A stretch of DNA of 64,000 nt, from the NCBI GenBank assembly GCA_037954665.1, contig JBBMOL010000038.1:3968001-4032000 (forward strand), written 5' to 3'. Source of the DNA: Laguncularia racemosa (lineage: Eukaryota; Streptophyta; Magnoliopsida; Myrtales; Combretaceae). The translations under genes and the position numbers were made by a program. Below are positions 35,390 to 48,300 of the stretch, one piece after another. Below the pieces are notes generated by a model. That model saw nothing but the letters and a program-made list of their open reading frames with translations. It made no database searches and had not been told where the DNA came from. The stretch's first letter is position 1. Each line of letters opens with the position of its first letter.

Positions 35390-38300
35390 TTTAGGGAGTG
35401 TGCATAAGGCAAGTATAACAACACCTCTAGATGGATGTAACATAGTGGGTCCTTTATATAGAGTAGAATATTATGTTTACCAAAGAATAGTATGCATGAG
35501 TTATTAGTAAAGGACGCATATAGTGAAGACCCTATTGGGTATTTTGGTGAGAAGCGTAACCATGACTCTCTTAAGGAAAAATTATTTTAGTCAAAGATCT
35601 TGAGGGATATGTGTCACATTGTTGAGAGGTTTGTAAATAGAGGGCTAAAATGGTTTTTTTTTTTTTTTTGCTTTAAGTTCAATGAAAACCTAGAATTAAC
35701 TCTTTAAGCAACGTAATAGGGCTCAGAGAATCATGTCTTTGGATTTGGGATAATTTAAGGAGATTCAATATGGTAGGCTTAAAGCATGGATTGCTATACT
35801 AGTCTATTTGCTCTCAACCTTTCTCAAAAAAGGCTCATGCACTTAGATATAGACTATGGGTGTAAACTCAAAAAAAGCATATAGATGGATCCATCAAAAG
35901 GAGGACCCATTTTGGCCGTTGATAATTAGTGCTATCTACTGAATATCTTTGATGACTAAACTTTATAAAGAATTAAGAGCTCCTCCTTACTTGACAATTG
36001 AGAAATTGTGTAAAACATCATTGTGCTATCAAATTGCTATCACGAAAGATCAAATAAAATTTAGAACAAATAACACACTACTTACTTGTGAAATTGGTGA
36101 GTATTGTATGGAGATCAACCTAGGCTTGTGGTGGGGTCTTCATGAAAGTAGAGCGTTGAGACATTTTTCACTCTAAATTCAAACCAAAATGGAGATTGTG
36201 GATGTGTGCACATAATATAGAATATTAAGATGGAGAGGTATGTGTCGTCACACATGAGTGGTTCATGGTATGGTTTATGGGTGGCAAATGTGGTTTGAAT
36301 TGAAGGTCAAATAAAAAATAAACCTCATTTTTTTGTTTAATTTGCAACCCCCTTCCAAACTAAGCTACTCTGAATGGCTTAGGGAGCTTGGTTTTAGTTT
36401 TCGTTTGAATTGTATTTATTTCTTTTTATCTTTTATATTTTACCATCTCTTTTTTTTTGTTATATTTTGATATCCCTCGTCCATTTTTGCATTTATATCA
36501 ACTTTTTACTTCTTAATTATGCTTACTATTATAAATAAACACAAGTACCTTTTACTCATTTGATAAACAACTATAAAGAAAGAATTAATGTTAGATGTTA
36601 TAAGGTTATAATTAGATCCTTTTATTATAAATTAGAATCAAAATAGAACTAATAACACAAAAAAATGGAATGGAGAGTCACCCACAAAAGTTAGATTTTT
36701 TTTCTTTAAGTAATGTGGTTTAGTTCAATCGAAAGTGGTTTACTTGATACAAAACTACTCTAAATGGTTGGAGTTGAACTAAATTGCATTCTAAAATAAG
36801 CGTGCCTTGTGGCTTGATTCGGTAAACACCACTATTATGATTCTTGATCGTGAAGATTATTTTAAGAGAAATGGAAGCTTAGCAGATATGATGTCGTTAT
36901 AACATGTCTAGGTATAATTGGGGGATCTAAACAATTGTATATAATAGCATGAGAGATGGGATAAATGTCGAATGGCTAGAGCACAAGATATCCTAAATTG
37001 GGCTATTTAAACAAATTATTATAATTGGGAATTATAATCAATTAATAAGTCAAAGCCTTTAGAATTTAGTCAATTATAGTTGTAATGTAATCTTTGATAT
37101 ATGAAACCTCTACTGGAAATGAGGCAATCTCCAAGAATGATTAAAAGTAGGGAGAATGCCGATTACATTTTCTCTAATAGGCTATTTATAAAATTGACAA
37201 TAGCCTACTATTTTCTAGCTAATTAAGTAATTGTTTGACTAATATCCAATTACATGATTTAATATTTTTTCTAAATATTAAAGTATAATATTGTACATAT
37301 AGAATACTCAAAGGACTCAAATTGAGATATCATTTATACCCATTCTTATAGAGAAAACTCAAAGATATCAAACATATAGTAATCCTAAAAGAAGTTTACG
37401 AGTGTATCCTTTAATATTGAGGCACCCACATAAGTGACTCAATTTCCATGAAGCTTTCCTAATTACTATATTTAGTGGTCAAATTATATGTCTTTTTCTC
37501 TGGATATCGTTCTAATCAATGTCTTGCTCGAGCTAGATGTGATTCGATACAGAATCCTCATAGCGGATGAATCATCTTATTGTGTGGTTCTCGGTGGTGC
37601 TCTACTAAATCTATGGACTTAGAATGTAAATCAAACGCAAGCTAAAAAGTAGGAGTAAAAATAGTTCTAGCATGTGCACACACTTTAACAATAATAATCT
37701 TAGTACTAAACTAAATAAAATTTTTAATTCTTTCTTTGATTTGTATAGTAAATCAAATCACTTCATAAAAGAGATTTTAAGGTATTGGACAAAACTTAAA
37801 AAATTTATACTATATATTTGATTATATAAAAATTTATTTAATTGCTGTATTTGGAAAGTTTGCAATAGGGTGTGCATCCTAGAAATTCTATCCCTACTTC
37901 TAGCTCCATAGCCAACCAAATTTTAACTTACTCTAATAGCTGTTTAAGTTCTTGAAGAGTTTGCTTTGTTTCATTCATGGTATTTTTGTTTACTCTAATT
38001 ATTCAAAAAAAAAATTATTTTATTGGATAAAATAATAATAACATCAAAACTTAAAGTATAACTCTAAATTATTATCATTCTTTTTACTATTGTGTCTATG
38101 ATAAAACTTTTTTAGTGAGTTCTCCTATTGAAATGAAAGATAATTTAATATTATTACAAAAATTCGTATCTTGTATTCTATAAATCAAATATGGTATAAA
38201 AGGATTATATTGTACTATTCTTTTTGTACAATACTATCATGTTATTGTTGTACTGTTCCGTTTTATCAACTAAATGCTATCTTAAATATATCTTTTTTTA

Positions 38301-41235
38301 CTTGTCTTTTTTGTTTTTTAAGGTATATCTATGATATAAGTGCATCCCAAGAAGAATTTCTTTTACATTTTTAATGCATGAAAACAGAAATTAGGAATTA
38401 GATCCTCTTTCTTTACATTTTCCTCCAATTTTCATAAATTTACTTCATTTAAATATTATATTGTATAATTAATGGTTAAAATTATAAGAAATAAAATAAC
38501 GTTATATTGATATTTCAAGTAGTTTAAAAATTTAAGTAATCAAAACTATTAAAAATCGTTATAAATTGAGAGGATATGTGAAAATACAAAAGACCCATTT
38601 CCTAAGAGATTGTGACTTATCTTTTCTCTTACCAATCTTAGAAAAATGGCCAAGAGTTTGTATCTTTTACTTAAATTTTGGAGAACTCCTTCTATGATCC
38701 GTCGGCATTTGTCCCATTTGGTGAACAGTCATAGCCATGACCAGATCAGCAAAAACTAAACTTCAAAGCAATCTGACCGGCCTATGCTTTTTTAGCTACA
38801 TCACTCGATATCTTGACTTCTAGCAAAGAAGTTTTATGACGCATTCTATTGGTGGAGATTTCGCTTTCTCGCATACAAAAAGATAAAAGGGCAGGCAGGT
38901 TTGGGGGTTGGCTTTTCTAGTATCCAATTTTTCTTGATATAATAACATATCTTAGCTTGTGTTTGAAATCCAACCGATAGCATCATACCTTTATACCCAT
39001 ATAAAATCCAACCAATAAGTTAATCTAGTTCAATTTAAATATATAAAAATTATATATATTTTTATAAAAATATGTAACCTTTAATACTAAACAATTTGAA
39101 TAACAACACAAAGCAAATTAGCCATTGAAGAAAAGAGAGAGAGAGGAAATTACTTTGAAATCCTACATTTTTCAATTAAAATGTAACCTTTCAATTAAAA
39201 AATTAAAGTATTACAAGTTCAGTCATTGTTACTTCCAAAACCTAACTCAAACCCTCCAAAGCATTAAAATATATCTCAAAACCCATCATAAACCCTATAA
39301 GGAAATGATTTATCTAATTCTTATCATTTCAAACTAAGTATTTTATATTATCCATTTGCTAGTGTCCTTATGCATATAGGCATTTTTTTAATATTATTTA
39401 CAATCTCTAAAGCTTTAATTAGGAATGAAAAGCTAATGTAAAAATTAAGGATATTCAATTCAATCTAATTTAGTTTAAGGTTGAACTAAATCAAACTTTA
39501 ATTGAAAGGTTTAATTGAAACTTCAAATGAATTAAACCATTTTAAACATTTAAAGTTTTGACACCCGCGGCTAAAAATGAAATTTAATTTTATATAATTC
39601 AATTCAAACCTTTTTAAATTACCTAATTTTATGATATTTTATCGTATACAATATACATCTATCACTAAATTATTTGCAAGAGGCACGTGATAAGTAATGT
39701 TTGTAACTCGTGCACAAAAGATGGGAATCAGAGGAAGTCAACACTTTGATCGAGTTGTTCGATTTGATGGGAATTGCAGCTGAAAAAGTGGAAGCCGAAA
39801 AATTTAAAATTTAAAGATAAAAACTTTTTTCTTTTTCTTTTTCTTTTTCCAGCAAAAGTTGAAATCTGAAAGAGTGAATATATATTATTAAACATCAATT
39901 TCAGAATAAAGCACTTAGCAGGGAAAAAATAAATTATATTGTAAATATAATTTCTCATATTTGTCTCATGTATGCTGAATTTTTAATTTTTAGATAGCAC
40001 ATAAAATTGGTTAAACCTTTCTTGAAGATTCGGATTTTTTTAACCAATATATTATTATATTATAATTTTTTAAAAAAATTAATCGGATCCATTTCATTGA
40101 AAAATCGATGTTACGTGTCCTCTTCGCGAAGAGCCGAAGGTTTAAAATGAGAATTTATAAAAGTGCAAGAGGAAGCGTTTGGAAGAAGTGGTTGGATTCC
40201 CAGGAGCAGCTTTCAGCACATGGAGATCTGTGAATTGCTAGCACGTGATTATTGCGTTTTAAAGAAAGGAAAGTTTAACTTGATTGCGGCCACGTCTGTT
40301 GTTGGGCAGAAACTAGGGCGCCCATTCCTTTGTTAGGGCAAAATAAAGCATTCTTCGAAAAAATCGAGGTTATAAGTTTATTTTATATTTTGGTATACTT
40401 TTTCACTTTTTTTAAAATGTTATATAAAATTATTAAGTAATTATTTTTATATATTCACTTAAAAAAATAATTATTCCATTTTTCTTTTATTTTACATAAT
40501 TTACTACTATTATGTTTACTTACATTTTAAATATTATAATAGTAATTCTACATTAATTGCTATGAAGCAAAATGATAAATAAGTAATTTATGTTTTTATT
40601 TTTATGAATTGTTATTCAATGGTTTATTTATTATATTTTCATAAGAATATTATTATCACTACTCCCATTATTTTATATAATAAATATTTATTATTTTTAG
40701 GATATAATAAATATTTTATTTTTACTACTAATTAATTCTATATTTTTTTAGTATCAATTAAACAATTAATAGATATATAATAATTATTACAACGTTATTA
40801 CATTTTTATTAAAATACAATTCATTTTTCTTATTATTTCACATAGTAAAATGAATGGGCTATTATCTTTTTAAACTTTACACCCCTTTAAACATTCTTAA
40901 TGCATGAAATTTAAATTTTCAATCTCACGTTTTAATTTATTTACAAGATCTTAGCATGACAGTCATTTACAAAATTAAAATCCTTATTCCACAATAGCAA
41001 CAGCCATTAAATGAACTACACGACTTACGAAATTGAACATTGAAGTTCATTTGCAATTTATTTACAGGTATAATCCACTCGTAGTTATTTACAATATAAG
41101 AGCCACATTGTCTTTCCAATTCACAGGCAGTATAAATAATGAGAATTGACATCCAAAAGAAAAATTTCCAATTTCATTTAATATCTTTACACGTGATTCC
41201 TCTTTAATGTTTAAAGCATTAGCTTCTTTGCCCAA

Positions 41236-41281
<46 letters not shown>

Positions 41282-43909
41282 CAAATAAGGAGACTTAGAA
41301 GACTAGAAAAGGAGACAAAATCAGGACATCAATTTATTTGTAAAAATAAATGTAAAAAAATGATATTTTTCTTAAAAATATTTTCAAAATGCACCAATTG
41401 AAAAAATATTACCAAAACTATATTACTTGAAATTGACACTTTAAATACTAGTTTGATCTTTACTCTTAATTGTTTTTGTTATTTATAAAATTGGCACTTC
41501 AAGTATTAATTTCAAATGTAAACAATGAAATGGACACTTAAAGTACCAATTTTAAGTGATATAGTTTTGGGATTATTTTCCCAATTAACATAATTTTAGG
41601 ATTACTTTAAATATATATATATAATATTTTTTTTGCTTTTTTCCTATTACCATACTTTTTGTTTGGATTTTTTTTTTTTTTGCACTTCCTTATTTTTGAA
41701 AAAGAAACAAAAAATATTAAAAAATTGGGAAGGGTACCTACACGGCGCGCATGCTTGGAACCTTTTAGGGTCGTGCTTGCGTGCTCCGGCAAGGTGGTTG
41801 GTGACGAAGAGCTTTGGAAGGTGGCGATTTACGAGGTGATAGTGAATTAGCAATAGTAGTGGATATGCCGTGTTGGTTATACTCTAAGAGCGATTGGTGG
41901 TAATGAATATGTTGGCAAGACTCCTCTTAGGTCTTGTTAAACACCCTCAATCGATTTATTGATTTATTTATTTAATATGCACAACTACTTCAACTTAAAT
42001 GGCAACTGAATTTTAAGATAATACTTGCAAAATACAAAAATTCAAATTAGTTCGAATTTAGATATCTTTTCATGCAATTGCATTAGGGTTCTTATTGTTA
42101 GGGTATAGGGAAATCTATCTTAGGATTTAACATATAATATTTTCTAAAGGGAGAATTTATGGTTTCAAGTTGAAAGATTTGGAAAGAGAATCTCTTGATC
42201 TCTTTAGTGTTTGTGAGTTTTTAGCTACGAAATTAAGTCCTTTGTTTTTATGAGGATGGATTTGATACAAGCTTGGAGCTTAAGATTGCTTAAAATTGTA
42301 TCATATGCTCAATTTATATCTCATCCAAGTTTTAGATGCATGTTACCTATTTTACTCGATCTTGATTTGATTTTGTGTAATTAATGTGTACAAAACATTA
42401 TTGAGTGGATACTTACCAATAATTACATCATTGATTTCAGAAATTTACATTAGTATAATGCGCGTATGTGAAAAAATATTTTTGAAGAGAAAATTGCACA
42501 TTGGATGATGCATGCAAGGGAAAATGATAATAAAACTTTTAATGGTTAAAAGAGAAAATAACTATTATTAAATTAGTGCAAATAAAGAATTATCTAATAG
42601 AGAATAAAAATATATGTCGGAGAAATTGTTTTATGTATTTCTAATGTAACATATCGCCATGATTTAACGGTGTTAGACTAAAGTTGTAGTTAAACAAATA
42701 AAAAATTCCATTATCTATTTAAATAGTAAAATGTTTCATCACTTGGTTGAACTTGACATGAATGATCATCACCTGGAGTATATTTTTTCCTATTTCTAAA
42801 ACTAAGTCTATTTAGTGGATTTTTAAGCTTCGTTTTGTCCCAATCCAGTTTGTTTGATAGCTCATATTTTATACTTGATGGTTCATATTTTGTGCTTTTT
42901 TAGTGCTTAAATTATTTTCAATTATGTGTATCTGAGTTTCATTTTCTTATAACTCTAGATCTACGTTGTTATGCCTAATGAGTAGAGGAAGTAAGAAAGC
43001 AAAAAGAGTTAGGAACTTTGTTAGAGGAAATAAAACTTTGTGATTGTGAGAATTATTTTCATTATAATGATATGTTCAATCTTACTAAGAATCTTTTTTA
43101 TCCTGATATTTCCATTCTTTGAAAAATTCATTTCAAAATCAATCTTAGTAGTATATAATACTAAATTGATTTATGAAAAATCGAGTTTTCTCTTTCCTCA
43201 TATCCTCTTCATTGTTGCATTATTAGTTAAAATAGACTGCCAACTAGTAGGTATATCTTAAGAATTACAATACAAAACTAAAGTATGATTAAGTATAAAA
43301 ATTAAAAACATATATACTTAAAATGAAAAAATATATATAAAAATATAATTTGTTTTCAATAATTCAATTTATAAAATAGTCATTCTACTAATTAAATACA
43401 TAACATCTGCATGGAAGGAGGATAATCATTCCACCTAATCAAAAGCACTTTATTTTTACAGCAAATTACACTTAGCTGGAATGTTTTTGCGAGATAAAAG
43501 AAAATTCTATCGTTTTATAGAATGTTCATCTTGTAATGGGCGTGGAGTCGACATTCATTGCCCATCCCATGAAAGTTATCATATTTTATAATCAATTTAT
43601 GCAATTCACCAAGGAACCTAAAAACAACCAACTCCCATTGTGCCGGCAGCCACCAACCACCATGCAATTACAGTGGCAACTGGATCAATGGACCCATGTT
43701 AGATCATATTGAAGGAAGAACGGCTTGGCATTGATCACGAACATGGGTTGCATTCACAACCCTAGTTTGACCATGGACAGCTATCTCAGCATTGCAGAAA
43801 CATAATTGCTGAGCAGCGAAGTGACACGAGAGTTTCCTGAATAGAAGTAATGGGTAAATTAAACAAAAGAAAAATTAACAAATAAGTGACTTAAGTTTCA
43901 TGCAAAAGT

Positions 43910-43967
<58 letters not shown>

Positions 43968-44950
43968 CAGCATCTCATTGATAGAAATATAATAAAATAA
44001 TAATATAAGATAAATTTTAACCAAAAAATATATTAAAAAAGCAAAAAATTAAAAAAAAATTCAAGTTTATTTTATATTAATTAATTATTTTTTACCACTA
44101 AGATGCTGACACATATCTCTCAATATATATAAAATAATATTAACACTTTTTTTTTATGAAACTCAAGTCACTTGTTTGTTAAAGAAATCAATCCGAATCA
44201 CTTCTTTACAAAAGAGCGAAAATATAAATAATATTTTTATAATTTATCCTAAATTATAATAATATCTTATTAGGATTACGTTGGTAATTCGATGTTAGTA
44301 AATTGTATTATTTCATATCGAATTGTAGCGATGCCAAATATACATAATATCTCTTTATTTGTATTATAATTATATCTTTGCATTACATATCGTGTTTTTT
44401 CTTTATAATCGTGTTTCTAATCATAATTACCAACTTAAATTAAAATCATAAAGATATTTTCAACTTCTAAAATAGCACACTTATATTTTATTTAAAATAT
44501 CAATAACTTAATATTTTATATTAAGCGCTGTTAATATTCTTTACTATCACAATTTTAAAATTTCAGTTTAATTCAATAATTTTGATAATTTGTTAGGATG
44601 ATGCTATAATTAATCAGGTATTCAATCAATGAATATTCCAAATTAAGCTTTGTAGTGATAAGTTAAATGGCAAACTCAATATGTGTAAGCATGTGATGAC
44701 TTTAACTTTTATAATTTTTAAAATTAAATATATATTTAAATGGTTGCTAAAGCTTCATAATCTTCGATATTTTTTAAGATAATTGTTGTTTATCTAGCAA
44801 CGGTAGTTGAGCTCAATTCTGAATTGGAAAAAAGAAAAAAAATCCAAAATTTAAAAAATAAAAAAGAAAGCTTAAATCTATTTTTTATGTTTTTAATAAA
44901 ATTGATTTAGTTTTTAATTTTATTATTTAATTATTTATATTAATTTATTA
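35390..44950. other. Long intergenic stretch without a recognised gene
   Basis: About 9.5 kb of AT-rich DNA. Short islands of higher GC lie at 38,690-38,930, 40,100-40,350, 41,730-41,900 and 43,540-43,860, none with a recognised domain. Microsatellites are (AT)n(GT)n at 41,237-41,281 and (TA)n(TG)n at 43,915-43,967. Open frames here are under 80 codons and low-complexity. Confidence 0.5.
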
Positions 44951-44954
44951 TTAT

Positions 44955-45162
44955 TATATATAAATTAATAATAAAATTAAAGATTAGACTAAGTAGTCAA
45001 ATACATAGAATCCTTCTCTCCCCCCCCTCTCTCTCTCTCTCTGTGATTTCCTAATTTTGTGAGAGCACAAACACATTTTCCGGGAAAATTGCTGTACTTC
45101 CCATTTTGCTTGAAATCGAAATCCACGTCTCATGAGCAGAGACTCTCTCTCTCTCTCTAACA

Positions 45163-45213
<51 letters not shown>

Positions 45214-45336
45214 CTCTCATATCCCCTAATCTAGCATCCGCTAAACTCTATCTAATCTTACATCAGCTAGGGAATCAGTAAATAGATAGAGAGAGGGAGT
45301 GAGAGAGGGGTGGTTTGGTAATAATTTTGGGGCAAC
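44955..45336 (+). promoter_or_regulatory. Hexokinase core promoter and CT-rich leader (candidate)
   Basis: A TATA-like TATATATAAA lies at 44,955-44,964. (CT)n tracts follow at about 45,027-45,041, 45,143-45,158 and 45,169-45,222, then a GAGAGAGG stretch just before the ATG at 45,337. Long CT tracts in 5' leaders are common in plant housekeeping genes. The start site is not determinable from sequence alone. Confidence 0.45.
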
Positions 45337-48300
45337 ATGGGTAAAAAGGTGGCAGTTGTACTATGCGCTGCGGCGTTCGCGGTGGCAGCGACGGGAGCGG
45401 CGATAGTTGTAAGGAGACAGATGAAGAGATCGGGGAAATGGGGGAAAGCGATGGCAATAGTGAAGGAGATGGAGGAAAAGTGTGCAACGCCGATCGGGAA
45501 GCTCCGACAGGTTGCGGATGCGATGACGGTGGAGATGCACGCCGGTCTCGCATCCGAAGGTGGTTCGAAGCTCAAGATGATAATTAGTTATGTTGATAAT
45601 CTTCCTACTGGGTATAAAGCTTTGAACTTCACGGTGATTTTATTTATTTATCTATTTTTCTAACATTTGTTGTTGAGTTTATGTGATAGCTGAGGTAAAA
45701 ATTGTTAATTTTTTATTATGTATTATGATTCGCGGATCGAAATTGACCGGTGTACCATGGTGGTGGTAGAAAATATTTAGTCACATTTTGTGTTAACTGA
45801 AGTAAAACTTGCTGATTCTGGTGATGTCTCATAATTTGCGGTGTCAAATTTGACCAGTGACTGGTGATGATGGGAAAAATATTTGGTTTTTTTAATTTAT
45901 TTTGATTAGATAATGCCAATAGAGCTTAAATTTTTGGCAGGTTATTTGAATTGAGCTCAGATTTATCGTCTTCTGACATGGGATCTCTATAGATTTTTGA
46001 GAGGGATCATTTATCAAATTAGAAGTTTGGTGTTTGGATGTTTATAGGATATTTGTGGATCTTGATGAAAGAAGATCTTTGTTGGTGTGATATAGTATGT
46101 TCTTGTTTTTGGTTTCGATTCAACGATTGGAGTAAAGGTCTATAATTTGAAAGTTTCTTGTGTTTTTGCAATTTTTTAACGAATTGTATGTCATAGGGGC
46201 TGTTTGTTTTGTGTTCTTTATACCCCACCCTGTTTTTTTTTTTATCTTATTTTTGTCTATTGCAACCGTGTATTGTCTAAATGAAAGGTGTAAATATACT
46301 TTGTTTCAGAGAAAGCTACAGATGGGATATTTTGCCGATCAATCTTTTTTTTTGTTTTTTTGAAGACATGGATAAGACTTAAAGCAATACAAATAAAAAA
46401 AAAAAAAGGTTAATAGTCAAAAGGGGATCAAGCAAGTTCCAATACAGACTATCGAGAATGAAAAAGTAACACATGGATAATAAATGAATGAAAATATTAT
46501 CAATAAATGTGAATGAAAGAATCCAGACTGATTACATCACCAACGGCTGCCTTGTGCCACTTGGTATTTGGTTGAAATATGATGAAGTAAGCTTTAGCAT
46601 GTGCCTAATGCATGATACTAGAAGCTTTGCATTTGCCATTCCAGGAATGAGGATGGATTGTACTATGCTTTAGACCTTGGTGGTACCAACTTCCGAGTCC
46701 TGCGTGTGCGATTGGGAGGAAAAGAGAAGGGTGTTGTTTCCCAAGAATTTGAAGAAGTCTCGATACCTCCACACTTGATGACTGGAAGTTCAGATGTGAG
46801 TGCTTTTGATTCTTGAGAGAGCCTTCTGTCTCTGGTTAAATTGTCATCTAATTTTCAGGCATCATTACCTACAGGCATTATTTGATTATATTGCACAAGC
46901 ACTTGCAAAATTTGTTGCTACTGAAGGTGAAGATAGTCATCCTGACCCTGGTAGAGAAAGGGAGCTGGGCTTTACCTTCTCATTCCCCGTGAGGCAATTA
47001 TCGATATCATCAGGGACATTAATTAAGTGGACCAAAGGCTTCTCCATTGAAGATACGGTAATCCTGATGGTCCCAACTTCTTATGTACACTCTTTAGTAC
47101 ATTAGTCCTTGTAGGTGACGTCAATGTCAGGTTCACTTTTCTTGTTTGGAAGCATGGCATTGCACTCTCATTCCTGTTGAGATTTTTGTCTGACAGTGTA
47201 TTGCCTTTAGATTGATTGCTAATCCATTCTGTAGAGGATTGATTTTTACTTCCAGAGAGAGCTTGATTTCATAGGAAAAGTACAAAAGTCCTGCTGTATT
47301 TTTACTTCTAGACAATCTCAATGTATCCATTATGGTGACTGATAAAGTGTAACTTTATTCTCTAGTAGTATTGGCCAGCTTGATCCTCGAAACATACCAA
47401 GTATAAACAAAATGGTGAAGTGCCATTCCCTTGTGGTTGTTCTATAAAATATCAGTTGAGGATAATTACTACCATTGAGCTGTTGTGGGGTTAATCTGGT
47501 TTATTCTATACTGAAGTTACAAAAAATGATTTATATTTTATGCAAGAAAATATTTCCCTCTAGCTTCCACTTTCCAATGAATTGCACGCTACAATTCCTT
47601 GCAGGGTTGATTTATTGTTTTGTAATCTGAATTCAGTGATGTAATTTCTGCTAAAGAAATACTTCCTTTTGTTATTCTTTCCTATTATGATGTCTTTTAA
47701 TTGCCTTTAGCGCCCTTTATGATGAAAATACTCTTGTTGATACTATGTAGGTTGGAGCAGATGTTGTTGTTGAACTGACCAAAGCAATGGAAAAGCTTGG
47801 CCTTAATATGCGTGTAACAGCTTTGGTGAGTTGTTTTTCCCTTCTTTCTTCCCCCCTCTCAAAAGCTTGTTAAAAGAATATTTTTCTTTCCTTCTAACAT
47901 TTTGTTTTTTGTGTGTGGTATGGTGTGCAGATTTTAGTTGGAATGATATTGATATCTCCCATTTAAAGTATTTGATTGTTTCAATATTGCTTTACCTTTC
48001 TTTTCCTCCCAGCTGCAATTTTTAATCCATTTTACATGTAGGTAAATGATACCATTGGAACCTTAGCTGGTGGGAGATACCACAACCAAGATGTCATTGC
48101 TGCTGTTATTTTGGGTACTGGAACAAATGCAGCATACGTTGAGAAGGCTAATGCTATTCCCAAGTGGCATGGTCCTTTGCCCAAATCCGGGGAAATGGTT
48201 AGTTGCTATTTGACTGGTTTTCTGTGTGTATGCTTGTCTATTATGGATCAATTGTTTGTGTTTAGTTGCATACAGATAAGTACATCTTTTTTCTTTTTGG

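Noticed and set aside
40967..43261. Short AT-rich ORFs
   Set aside because: Low-complexity translations of AT-rich DNA and microsatellites.
45267..45587. Overlapping ORFs in other frames of hexokinase exon 1
   Set aside because: Shadows of the GC-rich first exon and its CT leader.
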